A stretch of DNA of 64,000 nt from Brenneria izbisi. Its GTDB lineage: Bacteria > Pseudomonadota > Gammaproteobacteria > Enterobacterales > Enterobacteriaceae. The notes beneath the pieces are model-generated. The model made no database searches. It was given only the letters and a program-made list of their open reading frames with translations, and was not told where the DNA came from. The translations under genes and the position numbers were made by a program. The stretch covers positions 372,001 to 436,000 of the forward strand of contig NZ_JAMPJU010000001.1 in assembly GCF_025840185.1 (NCBI RefSeq), read 5' to 3'. Position 1 is the first letter of the stretch. Each line of letters opens with the position of its first letter. Shown here piece by piece: positions 1-12,279 of this stretch.

Positions 1-695
1 AACGACTGGCTGATGAAGCCCGTTCTGTTATCGCTGATGATCTCGAACAGGATCTGCAACTTGAGAAACTGATTGAGCTTTTTTTTCACACCTGGGGATT
101 TGGCGGTGCCAGTGGGGTCTACCGGCTTTCGGATGTGTTGTGGCTGGATAAAGTGCTTGAGTCGCGTCAGGGGATGCCTGTTTCTTTAGGGATTATCTTT
201 CTGCATGTCGCCCATGAGCTCGGCCTGCCGCTGATGCCGGTGATTTTCCCGACCCAGTTGATTCTCCGGGCGGACTGGCTGGATGAAGAGATGTGGCTGA
301 TTAACCCGCTAAATGGCGACACCCTGAGCGAGCACGTTCTGGAAGTATGGCTGAAAGGCAATATTGGCCCATCGTCACAGTTGATGGATGAAGATCTGGA
401 TGAAGCGGAGAACGTGCTTATTGTGCGCAAGATGCTTGATACGCTGAAGGTCGCCCTGATGGAAGAAAAACAGATGGAACTGGCCCTGAGAGCCAGTGAA
501 GCGGTATTACAATTTGACCCGGAAGATCCGTATGAAATCCGCGATCGCGGGCTGATCTACGCGCAACTGGATTGTGATCACATCGCGTTGTCCGACCTGA
601 ATTATTTTGTTGAGCAATGCCCGGAAGATCCAGTGAGTGAAATGATCAAAGTTCAGATTCATTCCATCGAGCAAAAGAACGTTATTTTGCATTGA
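1..695 (+). CDS. sirB1: SirB1 family protein, 3' part (5' end outside window)
   Basis: The reading frame is open to the left edge (frame beginning at base 3), so the start lies outside the window; the first internal ATG at 135 is not the real start. The protein is a SirB1/YchA-type protein: a transglutaminase-like N-terminal region (RQGMPVSLG and 'LINPLNGDTLSEH' stretches) followed by a short TPR-like helical C-terminus (DPEDPYEIRDRGLIYAQLD). It lies just upstream of kdsA, the order found in E. coli (prfA-prmC-sirB2-sirB1-kdsA). The family's molecular function is not settled. Identification is from family recognition plus synteny. Confidence 0.9.
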   Translation, partial: RLADEARSVIADDLEQDLQLEKLIELFFHTWGFGGASGVYRLSDVLWLDKVLESRQGMPVSLGIIFLHVAHELGLPLMPVIFPTQLILRADWLDEEMWLINPLNGDTLSEHVLEVWLKGNIGPSSQLMDEDLDEAENVLIVRKMLDTLKVALMEEKQMELALRASEAVLQFDPEDPYEIRDRGLIYAQLDCDHIALSDLNYFVEQCPEDPVSEMIKVQIHSIEQKNVILH

Positions 696-748
696 TGTTT
701 TATGCGCGCGCATTTTTATTTATTCAATTTCGAGTTATCCGACATTAA

Positions 749-1612
<864 letters not shown>

Positions 1613-1627
1613 GTAGTCTCTTGCTTC

Positions 1628-1670
1628 ACCTGCGTGCTTGCAAGCGCGCAGGTTATTTATAAATATTTTT
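1628..1670 (+). terminator. Rho-independent terminator of kdsA
   Basis: Inverted repeat ACCTGCG...CGCAGGT with an inner GCTT/AAGC stem, followed by an AT-rich tail ending in a run of six T (1664-1670). It lies 15 bases after the kdsA stop. Confidence 0.75.
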
Positions 1671-1701
1671 TATCAATGGCTGTATTGATGAAAAATAGGA
1701 A

Positions 1702-1720
1702 AATGTGATCCACATCAAAT
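1702..1720 (+). promoter_or_regulatory. CRP-like site upstream of catalase
   Basis: TGTGA-N6-TCAAA at 1704-1719 matches the first CRP half-site fully and three of five bases of the second (consensus TGTGA-N6-TCACA). It lies about 280 bases before the catalase start, in a 383-base gap that otherwise holds the kdsA terminator and the leader described at 1844-1962. Weak evidence from match alone. Confidence 0.3.
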
Positions 1721-1843
1721 AAAACCATCTGTTTTCCCGCTCACTAACAACGCCGCCATCCTTATTTCAAGGGACATTTACCTTATATAAAGTAAGGAAT
1801 TAAGGAACTGGCTATTAATGTAATAGGTTAGATGCTCTTACGA

Positions 1844-1962
1844 ATCCGTCATCATATGAGTAAGGTTATGCGCATTCAGGCTGAAAGCCTGAATAACCCT
1901 GAAAGTAGAGGCAAGAAGATCCTTGTCTTCACCAGGCTGCGATTGCTAACACTTCAGGGTAA
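1844..1962 (+). other. Leader of the catalase gene with nested inverted repeats
   Basis: The region before the catalase start is rich in possible hairpins. ATTCAGGCT (1874-1882) and AGCCTGAAT (1886-1894) form a perfect 9-bp stem with a 3-base loop, extendable by outer GGTT/AACC. ACCCTGAA (1896-1903) can pair with TTCAGGGT (1953-1960), enclosing a smaller GAAGA/TCTTC hairpin. It could be a structured 5' UTR, a small RNA, or an operator region; the sequence alone does not decide. Confidence 0.4.
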
Positions 1963-1995
1963 TGGACTTTACGACAAATAAACGAGGATATCGTT

Positions 1996-3543
1996 ATGAG
2001 CAACAGCCCTGTGAGCAGCGTTTACCCCCTTAAAAAAAGTGCGGCGATGGTGTTAATCGCACTTTTCATCAGCCCGGTAAGCCTTGCCGATACCCTGACG
2101 CGAGATAATGGCGCGCCGGTCGGCGATAATCAGAATTCACAAACGGCGGGTGACGACGGCCCGGTGTTACTACAAGATGTGCAATTACTGCAAAAATTAC
2201 AGCGTTTTAACCGTGAACGAATCCCGGAGCGGGTGGTTCATGCCCGCGGCACCGGGGCTTACGGAGAATTTACCGCAACAGCGGATATCTCCGATTTGAC
2301 GATGGCCCAGGTATTTAAGGCCGGCAGCAAAACGCCGGTTTTTGTGCGTTTTTCCAGTGTGGTGCACGGTAATCATTCACCGGAAACATTACGCGATCCG
2401 CGAGGTTTCGCCACCAAGTTCTATACCACGGAAGGTAACTGGGATCTGGTGGGAAACAACTTCCCGACCTTTTTTATCCGCGATGCGATCAAATTCCCGG
2501 ATATGGTTCACGCCTTTAAACCTGATCCCAGAACCAACCTGGACGATGACGCTCGCCGCTTCGACTTTTTTTCCCACGTACCTGAGTCCATCCGCACCCT
2601 GACATTGCTCTATTCCAACGAAGGGACGCCAGCCACCTACCGGAATATGGATGGCAATAGCGTACATGCGTATAAATTTGTCAACAGCAAGGGTGAAGTT
2701 CACTACGTGAAATTTCGCTGGAAAACACGGCAAGGAATAAAAAATCTTGATCCTCAAGAAGTTGAGAAGGTGCAGGGCAAAGATTACAGCCATATGTCGA
2801 ACGATTTGGTGTCGGCAATCAACCGTGGCGACTTCCCAAAATGGGATCTCTATATCCAGGTGCTGACGCCGGAATCGCTGAAAACATTTGATTTCGATCC
2901 GCTGGACGCCACCAAAATCTGGCCGAATGTGCCGGAGCGTAAAATTGGGCAGATGGTGCTGAATAAAAATCCTGACAACATCTTCCAGGAAACCGAACAG
3001 GTTGCGATGGCGCCATCCAATCTGGTGCCGGGTATCGAACCGTCTGAAGATAAGTTGCTTCAGGGACGTCTTTTTGCTTATGCCGACACCCAAATGTACC
3101 GTATTGGCGCAAATGGTCTGAGCCTGCCGATCAATGCGCCGCGCAATAAGGTCAACAACGGCAATCAGGACGGCGGCATGAACAGCGGAAAAACACAGGA
3201 TAAAGGCGTAAATTATCAGCCGAGCCGTTTGTATCCGCGTGAAGAACTGACGTCTGCTCGTTACAGCCACCTGCCGTTACAGGGAACGACAACACAGAGC
3301 AAAATCCAGCGTGAGCAGAACTTTAAGCAAACCGGCGAGTTGTATCGCTCCTATAGCGAAAAAGATCGCACAGATTTGGTAAACAGTCTGGGATCAGCCC
3401 TGGCGACGGCAGATGTGAAAAGCCGCGATATTATGCTGTCGTATTTTTACAAAGCCGACCAGGAGTATGGTACGCGCCTGACCTCAGTAGCCAAAGCCGA
3501 CCTGTCGACAGTACAAAAACTGGCAGAGAAGCTGTCTGATTAA
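1996..3543 (+). CDS. katB: Exported (periplasmic) monofunctional haem catalase, KatB type
   Basis: Decomposes hydrogen peroxide to water and oxygen. The 515-residue protein starts with a positively charged N-terminus and a hydrophobic stretch (about residues 15-31, AAMVLIALFISPVSLA) ending in an AxA-like site, so it should be exported. The clade-3 small-subunit catalase core follows: RVVHARGTGAYG with the distal catalytic His, DLVGNNFPTFFIRD with the distal Asn, and RLFAYADTQMYRIG with the haem-ligand Tyr. Start ATG at 1996 has an upstream AACGAGG site. The downstream gene encodes an exported ankyrin protein 67 bases away, as in the katB-ankB operon of Pseudomonas. Function is secure; the export is inferred from the signal peptide. 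Confidence 0.93.
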   Translation: MSNSPVSSVYPLKKSAAMVLIALFISPVSLADTLTRDNGAPVGDNQNSQTAGDDGPVLLQDVQLLQKLQRFNRERIPERVVHARGTGAYGEFTATADISDLTMAQVFKAGSKTPVFVRFSSVVHGNHSPETLRDPRGFATKFYTTEGNWDLVGNNFPTFFIRDAIKFPDMVHAFKPDPRTNLDDDARRFDFFSHVPESIRTLTLLYSNEGTPATYRNMDGNSVHAYKFVNSKGEVHYVKFRWKTRQGIKNLDPQEVEKVQGKDYSHMSNDLVSAINRGDFPKWDLYIQVLTPESLKTFDFDPLDATKIWPNVPERKIGQMVLNKNPDNIFQETEQVAMAPSNLVPGIEPSEDKLLQGRLFAYADTQMYRIGANGLSLPINAPRNKVNNGNQDGGMNSGKTQDKGVNYQPSRLYPREELTSARYSHLPLQGTTTQSKIQREQNFKQTGELYRSYSEKDRTDLVNSLGSALATADVKSRDIMLSYFYKADQEYGTRLTSVAKADLSTVQKLAEKLSD

Positions 3544-3610
3544 TCGTTATACCTTTATTGTCCGCGCCATGAACCGGCGCGGGCTATAAAGCGACCAGGA
3601 GGGAACAACG

Positions 3611-4153
3611 ATGAAATCGTTATTGCTAACGCTATGTCTTTTGGCGACAGGCTTTTCTGTGGCTCAGGCCGCCGAAAAGATTCAGAATGAACGCGCGCTA
3701 AAGCAATCGCTGGATACCTATTTATGGAACGCGGCCAGAGAGGGCGATCTTACTATTCTCGACACCTTCATTACAGCCAAATACAATCTCAATGTCGCGG
3801 ATGAAAAGGGTTATACGGCGGTGATCCTGGCCGCGTATCACGGGCATGACGCGGCGGTTGAGAAGTTATTGCAGGCTGGCGCCGATCCTTGTTTACGCGA
3901 CAAGCGCGGCAATAGCGCCCTGATGGGCGCCGTATTCAAAGGCGAAGTTAAAATCGCACGGCGGTTAATCGCGGCAGAGTGTAATCCTGATGAGCGCAAT
4001 AATGCCGGACAAACTGCCGCCATGTTCGCCTCGCTATTCCAGCGTGAAGAGTTGCTGAACGCGCTAAAAGCGAAAGGAGCGGATATGCAGGCGGTTGATG
4101 TGAATGGCAACAGCGTGCAGAGGTTAAAGAAAGGCGAGTTTGTTACGCATTGA
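3611..4153 (+). CDS. ankB: Exported ankyrin-repeat protein, AnkB type
   Basis: 180 residues with a clear signal peptide (first 20 residues, ending SVAQA|AE). Then come four to five ankyrin repeats recognisable by KGYTAVILAAYHGHDAAVEKLLQAG, RGNSALMGAVFKG, and NAGQTAAMFASLFQREELL. In Pseudomonas aeruginosa the periplasmic ankyrin AnkB encoded beside katB is needed for full catalase activity; the same arrangement here suggests a chaperone or stabilising partner for the upstream catalase. A GGAGGGAAC ribosome site precedes the ATG at 3611. The partner role is inferred from context, not from residues. Confidence 0.85.
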   Translation: MKSLLLTLCLLATGFSVAQAAEKIQNERALKQSLDTYLWNAAREGDLTILDTFITAKYNLNVADEKGYTAVILAAYHGHDAAVEKLLQAGADPCLRDKRGNSALMGAVFKGEVKIARRLIAAECNPDERNNAGQTAAMFASLFQREELLNALKAKGADMQAVDVNGNSVQRLKKGEFVTH

Positions 4154-4184
4154 TGTTTTTTAGGCCTGACGTGATCTTAAGCTT

Positions 4185-4213
4185 AAAAAAACCCGCATCG
4201 CATGCGGGTTTTT
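4185..4213. terminator. Bidirectional terminator between ankB and ydgH
   Basis: CCCGCAT-CGC-ATGCGGG hairpin flanked by seven A on one side and five T on the other. It can terminate both ankB (plus) and ydgH (minus), which converge here. Confidence 0.85.
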
Positions 4214-4227
4214 GCGTTTGAGCACGT

Positions 4228-5178
4228 TTATTTATACAGGTCGGCGCTGATGGTCATGTTGTTGCCTTTGCCTTCCCACTGCCGGGTGATGTGGTAGTAC
4301 TTGGCACCTTTCTGGGCGGCGCGTTTGGCGACGGCTTCGGAAACGGCGGTCATATTGGTGTAGTTGCCACGGAACTGGATGGAATCAAATGGCGCCATTT
4401 GTGCGGCTGTTGCGTTATTCAGTTCCTGAATTTTGGTACCGTCCGCCAAAGTGACAGTGTAGCGCCCGCCTTTTGACGACTGCGTTTCAAAGAAGTTGCC
4501 GATGTTGCGGCTTGGGCTGCCAGAGGTGGCGACGCCGGGAATTTCCACTTTGGCCGCCTGCTCACCGCCGGCTGCCAGCGCCGCACGTCCGGCATCAGAA
4601 TCCGCCGGGATCGTATCCGTACTTTGAATCTGACGTTTTGGCGCATCGGCTTTATAAATGTAGGCGGTGACTTTCTGATTAGCGCCGCTGGAGTTCACAT
4701 CCACCTGGCGCACAATATAGAAAGCATCGGCATCTTTCTGTTTTGCTGCTTTGGCGATGGCGTCATTGAGATCCGGCTGGCTGCGGAAAAAGCCGCTAAC
4801 CGTGACCGTATCGAATGGCTCCAGACCATAAGCGACATCTTTTGGCAGTTCTTTCACGCCGTTAAACCGACGGTACTCAATCTCTTTACTCACTTTTGGC
4901 GCGTCTTTATGGTAAAGATCGACCGTTACCTTCCAGTTACCACGAGAGTTCAGGTCGCTCGTGCTCTGAACATAAAACGAATCGGCGCCTAACTTATCAG
5001 CACGTTTCGAGGCGGCGGCGACGGCTTCGTGTATCGCATTAAAACGCCCGATAAAAGAAATGCGCTCAAAGGGTTGCAGAGATTCAGCCTGCTCTGGCGT
5101 GAGTTCTTGCGCTGCGTGCGCTGAAAATGCAGATAATGAAAGTAACGTGGACGCAATAATAGTAGTCTTCAGCTTCAT
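4228..5178 (-). CDS. ydgH: YdgH/BhsA/McbA-type periplasmic protein with three DUF1471 repeats
   Basis: 316 residues with a signal peptide (MKLKTTIIASTLLSLSAFSAHA). Three DUF1471-like repeats follow, each with a 'PFd.i...g.f' start and a 'kga..y.i' core: FERISFIGRF...KLGADSFYV, FDTVTVSGFF...DADAFYIV, FDSIQFRGNY...GAKYYHI. The start at 5178 is chosen over an in-frame upstream ATG at 5229 because an AAAGGA site precedes it and it begins the signal peptide. Small DUF1471 proteins are tied to stress and biofilm responses; YdgH itself has no firm function. It is next to pntAB as in E. coli, here divergent from pntA. Confidence 0.93.
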   Translation of the reverse strand: MKLKTTIIASTLLSLSAFSAHAAQELTPEQAESLQPFERISFIGRFNAIHEAVAAASKRADKLGADSFYVQSTSDLNSRGNWKVTVDLYHKDAPKVSKEIEYRRFNGVKELPKDVAYGLEPFDTVTVSGFFRSQPDLNDAIAKAAKQKDADAFYIVRQVDVNSSGANQKVTAYIYKADAPKRQIQSTDTIPADSDAGRAALAAGGEQAAKVEIPGVATSGSPSRNIGNFFETQSSKGGRYTVTLADGTKIQELNNATAAQMAPFDSIQFRGNYTNMTAVSEAVAKRAAQKGAKYYHITRQWEGKGNNMTISADLYK

Positions 5179-7285
<2,107 letters not shown>

Positions 7286-7295
7286 GGGGTAGCAC

Positions 7296-8684
7296 ATGTC
7301 TGGAGGATTAGTTACCGCTGCATACATTGTTGCCGCGATTTTATTCATTTTCAGTTTGGCTGGGTTATCCAAGCACGAAACATCCCGTCAGGGGAATGTT
7401 TTCGGCATCACCGGGATGGCGATTGCCCTGCTTGCCACCATCCTGGGGCCTGATGCCGGTAATGTCGGCTGGATTATCGTGGCGATGGTAATTGGTGGTT
7501 CGATCGGTGTTTATCTGGCGCGTAAAGTTGAAATGACGGAAATGCCGGAACTGGTCGCCATTCTTCACAGCTTTGTGGGCCTGGCGGCGGTGCTGGTTGG
7601 ATTTAACAGCTTCCTCGATCACGGTGAAATCACCGATCCGGTGCTAGTGAATATCCATTTAACGGAGGTTTTCCTGGGTATCTTCATCGGTGCGGTGACC
7701 TTTACCGGTTCCGTCGTCGCGTTTGGCAAACTGCGCGGGTTGATCTCTTCCAAACCACTGATGCTGCCGCACCGCCATAAGATGAATCTGGCGGCGCTGA
7801 TTGTGTCTTTCCTGTTGTTGTTGGCCTTCGTCAACACGGGTAGCGTGGCATTGCAGGTTATCGCGTTGCTGCTGATGACGGCGATCGCGCTGGCGTTTGG
7901 CTGGCATCTGGTGGCGTCTATCGGCGGAGCGGATATGCCGGTCGTGGTTTCCATGTTGAACTCGTACTCTGGTTGGGCCGCCGCCGCCGCCGGTTTCATG
8001 TTGAGCAACGATCTGCTGATCGTAACCGGTGCGCTGGTTGGTTCCTCCGGCGCGATTCTGTCCTACATCATGTGTAAAGCGATGAATCGCTCCTTTATCA
8101 GCGTGATCGCCGGCGGCTTCGGCACTGACGGGTCTTCCACGGGTGAAAGCGAGGAGTTGGGCGAATATCGTGAAGCGTCTGCGGAAGAGGTCGCTGAATT
8201 GCTCAGGAACTCTAGTTCAGTGATCATCACGCCTGGATACGGAATGGCGGTGGCGCAGGCGCAATATCCCGTGCACGATATTACGGCCAAACTGCGTGCT
8301 CGCGGTATTAACGTCCGCTTTGGTATTCATCCGGTTGCGGGGCGTCTGCCCGGTCACATGAACGTGCTGCTGGCTGAAGCCAAAGTCCCTTATGATATCG
8401 TGCTGGAAATGGATGAGATCAATGATGATTTCTCCGATACCGATACGGTACTGGTTATCGGCGCCAACGATACGGTTAACCCGGCGGCTCAGGAAGATCC
8501 CCATAGCCCCATCGCCGGGATGCCGGTGCTGGAAGTGTGGAAAGCGCAGAACGTTATCGTGTTCAAACGTTCCATGAATACCGGTTATGCCGGCGTTCAA
8601 AACCCGCTGTTCTTTAAAGAAAATACCCAGATGCTGTTTGGCGATGCCAAAGAGAGTGTAGAGGCGATTCTGAAAGCGCTGTAA
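7296..8684 (+). CDS. pntB: NAD(P) transhydrogenase beta subunit
   Basis: Second subunit of the proton-translocating transhydrogenase, 462 residues. The N-terminal half is a bundle of about eight to nine membrane helices (domain II). The C-terminal domain III binds NADP(H) through [16 protein letters not shown] and [20 protein letters not shown]. Residues [16 protein letters not shown] near 385 belong to the same fold. It follows pntA with a GGGGTAGCAC spacing before the ATG. A strong terminator follows. Confidence 0.97.
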   Translation: MSGGLVTAAYIVAAILFIFSLAGLSKHETSRQGNVFGITGMAIALLATILGPDAGNVGWIIVAMVIGGSIGVYLARKVEMTEMPELVAILHSFVGLAAVLVGFNSFLDHGEITDPVLVNIHLTEVFLGIFIGAVTFTGSVVAFGKLRGLISSKPLMLPHRHKMNLAALIVSFLLLLAFVNTGSVALQVIALLLMTAIALAFGWHLVASIGGADMPVVVSMLNSYSGWAAAAAGFMLSNDLLIVTGALVGSSGAILSYIMCKAMNRSFISVIAGGFGTDGSSTGESEELGEYREASAEEVAELLRNSSSVIITPGYGMAVAQAQYPVHDITAKLRARGINVRFGIHPVAGRLPGHMNVLLAEAKVPYDIVLEMDEINDDFSDTDTVLVIGANDTVNPAAQEDPHSPIAGMPVLEVWKAQNVIVFKRSMNTGYAGVQNPLFFKENTQMLFGDAKESVEAILKAL

Positions 8685-8715
8685 GCGTGTGATTCATTAT
8701 TGTTTTAACAAAAGC

Positions 8716-8743
8716 AAAAGGGGCGTGATAATCGCCCCTTTTT
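8716..8743. terminator. Bidirectional terminator between pntB and uspE
   Basis: Perfect AAAAGGGGCG / CGCCCCTTTT stem with a 7-base loop followed by more T. It serves converging pntB and uspE. Confidence 0.85.
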
Positions 8744-8780
8744 ACTTTTTATCGATTTATCTCGATTTAATCAGTCCGCG

Positions 8781-9737
8781 CTATTCCTCATCGTTTTCTT
8801 CATCCTCAAGCGTCATCGGCGAAACAAAGTCATCGGGCTTGATCGCCAGCAGGTCGCATTTCAGATGATCGATAACATGTTCCACCGTATTACCGATAAA
8901 GGCCGCCGATAACCCGGTTCTGCCAAGTGAACCCAATACCACGACACCGGCCTGTAAATGTTCCGCCAGATCGGGGATGACTTCTTCCGGCAAACCTTTT
9001 TCCACATGAGTTACACGTTCGTCCAGCCCAAACTTTTGCCGTAATGCTTTCATGGCTATCAGATGCTGACCACGAATGGCATCGTTGTATACGCCGGGAT
9101 CAAAGTCCGGCAGTTCGATGGCAATGTTGATAGGCGTAACCGGATAAGCGCCGACCAGATGGACTTCGGTTTGATTCACCTGTTTTGCCAGTTCCAGGGT
9201 TTCAGAAACCAGCTTGATGTTGAGCGGATCATGATAGGGATCTTCACTGGCTAAATTGACGGCAACCAATGCGCGTCCTTCTTCTGGCCAGGGTTGATCT
9301 TTCACCATCCACACCGGGCAAGGGCATTTACGCAATAACTGCCAGTCGGTCGGGGTGAAGATGACGGCTTCCAACCGATCATGCTGGTGCGTCATTTTTA
9401 ACAGCAGGTCATGTTGCCCGGCAATCACTTCGCGGATAATGGCTTCATACGGTTTATTGTGCCAGACCACTTTAATCTCAATGGGAACGCCTGCATCAAG
9501 ATAATATTTGCATTGTTCCGCAATCCAATCGGTACGCTGCTGAATGACGCCTTGCCGCATTTCTGTTCGTTCGTCGGGAGATAGCAGGGTAGTCATTTCA
9601 TAAGAAAAATCATAGATGGGCAAAAAAGCCTTGATTCGGCCGCCAAGCCGCTGAACCAGGTATACCGCCCGACGCAGTGCTGGCTGGTCATCCTGGTTTG
9701 GGTCAATAGCTACAAGTAAGTTCTGATACTTTGCCAT
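8781..9737 (-). CDS. uspE: Universal stress protein E
   Basis: 318 residues made of two tandem Usp domains, as in E. coli UspE. The first begins [17 protein letters not shown] and the second has the [20 protein letters not shown] loop near the C-terminus. Usp proteins support survival, motility and adhesion under stress; the exact biochemical role is unclear. ATG at 9737 has a GGAGGACCT site. It lies directly downstream of fnr on the same strand (123 bases between), the conserved order. Confidence 0.95.
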   Translation of the reverse strand: MAKYQNLLVAIDPNQDDQPALRRAVYLVQRLGGRIKAFLPIYDFSYEMTTLLSPDERTEMRQGVIQQRTDWIAEQCKYYLDAGVPIEIKVVWHNKPYEAIIREVIAGQHDLLLKMTHQHDRLEAVIFTPTDWQLLRKCPCPVWMVKDQPWPEEGRALVAVNLASEDPYHDPLNIKLVSETLELAKQVNQTEVHLVGAYPVTPINIAIELPDFDPGVYNDAIRGQHLIAMKALRQKFGLDERVTHVEKGLPEEVIPDLAEHLQAGVVVLGSLGRTGLSAAFIGNTVEHVIDHLKCDLLAIKPDDFVSPMTLEDEENDEE

Positions 9738-9860
9738 AGGTCCTCCAAACAGCTGCTGGTCACAGCCTGTAAATTAAGAGTACCCTAAGGGAATCGTTTT
9801 GGACAACAGATGATGTGGGTCGGATCAATAAAATAGAATATTCACTGATCCGCCAATCGG

Positions 9861-10613
9861 TTAGGCTTTGTTACGCGCTGTCCCCGCCAGTTCGGAAAGC
9901 GCGTCAATTTTCTCAATGGTGATGTATTTGCCTTTTACCGCCAGGATGCCGCTCTTCTGGAAACGCCCCAACAGACGACTGATAGTTTCAACGGTTAATC
10001 CCAGGTAGTTGCCGATATCGCCGCGGGTCATGGTCAGACGGAATTCACGAGGAGAAAAACCACGTTGGGCGAAACGGCGCGACAGATTATAAACAAACGC
10101 CGCCAGACGTTCTTCCGCGTTTTTCTTCGATAACAGCAGGATCATATCCTGATCGCCCCGGATTTCACCGCTCATCAGGCGCATCATTTGCTGACGCAGA
10201 TTGGGCATCTTGCCGGAGAGGTCATCCAACGTTTCGAAGGGGATTTCACATACCATGGACGTTTCCAGCGCCTGTGCGAAGCTTGGATGCTGCGCATTGC
10301 CGATCGCGTCAAAACCTACCAGGTCGCCCGCCAGGTGGAAGCCAGTAATTTGCTCATCACCTTGTTCAGTGATGGTATAGCTTTTAATGGTGCCTGAACG
10401 GATAGCGTACAACGACTTTAACTCATCGCCCGCTTTGAATAGCGCTTGTCCTTTCTGAATGGGTTTTTTCCTTTCAATAATATTATCAAGCTGATCAAGC
10501 TCGTGTTCATTTAAGGTAAAAGGAATACATAACTGGCTGATGCTGCAATCCTGGCAGTGGATAGCACAACCGCCAGACTGAATGCGTCGAATAATTCGCT
10601 TTTCCGGGATCAT
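9861..10613 (-). CDS. fnr: Oxygen-responsive transcription regulator FNR
   Basis: 250-residue Crp/Fnr regulator that binds DNA as a dimer when it holds an oxygen-labile [4Fe-4S] cluster. The N-terminal cluster ligands are Cys20, Cys23 and Cys29 (C20-x2-C23-x5-C29), with the fourth in 'SMVCEIP' near 121. The C-terminal winged helix includes [22 protein letters not shown], containing the E-x2-SR recognition pattern that reads TTGAT half-sites. A matching FNR box lies upstream, so autoregulation is likely. Gene order with uspE and ogt is as in E. coli. Confidence 0.97.
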   Translation of the reverse strand: MIPEKRIIRRIQSGGCAIHCQDCSISQLCIPFTLNEHELDQLDNIIERKKPIQKGQALFKAGDELKSLYAIRSGTIKSYTITEQGDEQITGFHLAGDLVGFDAIGNAQHPSFAQALETSMVCEIPFETLDDLSGKMPNLRQQMMRLMSGEIRGDQDMILLLSKKNAEERLAAFVYNLSRRFAQRGFSPREFRLTMTRGDIGNYLGLTVETISRLLGRFQKSGILAVKGKYITIEKIDALSELAGTARNKA

Positions 10614-10633
10614 AGACTTTGCTCAGGCGATAA

Positions 10634-10647
10634 TTGATATCGGTCAA
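10634..10647 (-). promoter_or_regulatory. FNR box upstream of fnr
   Basis: TTGAT-ATCG-GTCAA matches the FNR consensus TTGAT-N4-ATCAA at nine of ten positions. It sits about 20 bases before the fnr start, a position fitting negative autoregulation as known for E. coli fnr. Confidence 0.6.
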
Positions 10648-10785
10648 TTTTAACAGCTTTTATCGTCGCTGATAAGACTGCTCATCCCCAGAAAAGGGCA
10701 GTAAATAGTGAGCTCACTATAAATTCGGACTAATAGTTAGCGGAATAAGTGTTAGCGATCAAAATCTTGTCATGGAAAATATTCT

Positions 10786-11319
10786 TTATGACGGCAATAA
10801 ATCCGGCTGTGGAAAATATCCCTCATGAGTTAACAGCCACTGTTTTCGGTGTACGCCGCCAGCATAGCCAGTCAATGTACCGTTGGCGCCAATAACCCGA
10901 TGGCAAGGCACCACGATGCTGATTGGATTCGAGCCGTTCGCCATACCGACAGCACGTGATGCGGCGGGGCGGTTCAATCGTGCAGCCAGCGAGCCGTAAG
11001 TCATTATTTTTCCAGCTGGAATCTGGCGTAATGCTCCCCATACCTGCTGTTGAAATTCGGTGCCTGCCGATGCAACCGGCAATGATTCGATAGCGGTTAA
11101 TTCTCCTGCGAAATAGCGTTGCAGGCTTTCCGTCAGTCCGCCGGGATTATGGCGTGGTTGCAATGAGAAAGGGGTATGGCGATGAGTGCGATTGAGCAAA
11201 CGATATAATCTTTCTTCATATTCGCTCCATTCAACTGCCTGAAGGTGATTATTTTCATCCGCAACAATCATTAATTCGCCAATTGGGGTCAACATTTTAT
11301 CCAGAAAGAAAACCTGCAT
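10786..11319 (-). CDS. ogt: Methylated-DNA--[protein]-cysteine methyltransferase
   Basis: Suicide enzyme that moves alkyl groups from O6-alkylguanine and O4-alkylthymine in DNA to its own cysteine. The 177-residue protein carries the acceptor motif PCHRVIG with Cys139, preceded by the helix-turn-helix segment MTYGSLAARLNRPAASRAVGMANGSNP. No Ada-type N-terminal regulator domain is present. It lies upstream of fnr on the same strand as in E. coli, which separates ogt from ada. Confidence 0.95.
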   Translation of the reverse strand: MQVFFLDKMLTPIGELMIVADENNHLQAVEWSEYEERLYRLLNRTHRHTPFSLQPRHNPGGLTESLQRYFAGELTAIESLPVASAGTEFQQQVWGALRQIPAGKIMTYGSLAARLNRPAASRAVGMANGSNPISIVVPCHRVIGANGTLTGYAGGVHRKQWLLTHEGYFPQPDLLPS

Positions 11320-11506
11320 CGCTATTCCTTATCTATAACCGTCATTATTCGCTATTAAAAATAAAATGCGACAACTAGCAATTAATAACAAGGAAAAAGA
11401 GAAATACAGCACGTATTTTATCGGAAAATATGGGAGATAGATCACATTAAAATTTTTATTAATTGTTTCGTCCACTAAAAAAGTGGCAGGAAGACCTTGA
11501 AAATCC

Positions 11507-11536
11507 GATGCCGTATCGGGTTTTGCTACGGCATCA
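11507..11536 (-). terminator. Hairpin downstream of sodC
   Basis: GATGCCGTA / TACGGCATC stem with an 11-base loop right after the sodC stop. On the minus strand it is followed by a short GGATTTTC tract, so it is a weak terminator candidate. Confidence 0.45.
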
Positions 11537-11545
11537 GCAGGTGAA

Positions 11546-12070
11546 TTACTTGATCACGCCACACGTCATACGAGCACCGCCGCCGCCCAGTTTTTCCGGA
11601 CTATCGGCATAGTTATCGCCACCGGCATGCACCATTAATGCATGATCTTTCACTTCTGACAGCGATTTGATGCGCGGAGCCAGAACCGGGTAGGTTGAGG
11701 TGCCGTCAGCTTGCACCACCAACCCCGGCAGATCGCCAAGATGCCCGCTGTTATCATAAGGGCCGAGGTGTTTACCGGATTTGTCAGGATCAAGATGGCC
11801 GCCGGCAGCCAGCGCCGGGACAGCTTTACCATCCTGTTGTGCGGGTTCACAACTGCCTTTTTCATGAATGTGGAAACCATGAATACCAGGCGGCAATCCT
11901 GTCAGATTTGGTGTCAGTAACAGGCCGTAGGGTGTTTCAGTCAAGGTTACCTCGCCAACGCCATTACCCTCACCAGTCGGTAACGCTTCATTCAGGGTTA
12001 CCGTTGTGCTGGCTGCGAATGCGGAACAGGAAAAGAACATGCCTGTCAGTATAAATGCCTTCAGTTTCAT
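11546..12070 (-). CDS. sodC: Periplasmic Cu/Zn superoxide dismutase
   Basis: Converts superoxide to oxygen and peroxide in the periplasm. The 174-residue protein has a signal peptide (MKLKAFILTGMFFSCSAFA), the copper/zinc ligand segments GFHIHEKGSCEP, GGHLDPD..KHLGP and HLGDLPGLVV, and the terminal MVHAGGDNYADSPEKLGGGGARMTCGVI. The start at 12070 is preferred over an in-frame ATG at 12118 because it has a GAGGTAAAG site and begins the signal peptide. Together with the exported catalase at 2.0-3.5 kb it gives an envelope defence against reactive oxygen. Confidence 0.96.
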   Translation of the reverse strand: MKLKAFILTGMFFSCSAFAASTTVTLNEALPTGEGNGVGEVTLTETPYGLLLTPNLTGLPPGIHGFHIHEKGSCEPAQQDGKAVPALAAGGHLDPDKSGKHLGPYDNSGHLGDLPGLVVQADGTSTYPVLAPRIKSLSEVKDHALMVHAGGDNYADSPEKLGGGGARMTCGVIK

Positions 12071-12239
12071 CGTCTTTACCTCGCGGATGAATCTGCTTGC
12101 GCAGGGATAACGCCTCATATTGGAATGAATGTATTGGAATGAAAGGATAGTTGAGTCAGCCGGTGCGTCAAATTAACGCATTGGAAATACAGAATGATAC
12201 CGGGGAAAGAGCAGGGTAAAAACAGATACTGTTTAACGA

Positions 12240-12273
12240 CCGCGCACAAAAATACAGCGATTTTTGTGCGCGG
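12240..12273 (-). terminator. 13-bp perfect hairpin after srfC
   Basis: CCGCGCACAAAAA and TTTTTGTGCGCGG form a perfect stem with an 8-base loop, ending 7 bases from the srfC stop. It probably ends the srfABC transcript, although no T tract follows on the minus strand. Confidence 0.6.
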
Positions 12274-12279
12274 AGTTGA

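Noticed and set aside
1717-1736. KdgR-box-like AAAAC-N5-GTTTT before the catalase
   Set aside because: Spacing between half-sites is off from the KdgR consensus; palindrome alone is too weak.
2389-3270. 293-codon ORF on the minus strand
   Set aside because: Lies fully opposite the catalase gene, has no ribosome site and no recognisable motif; a shadow of the catalase codon pattern.
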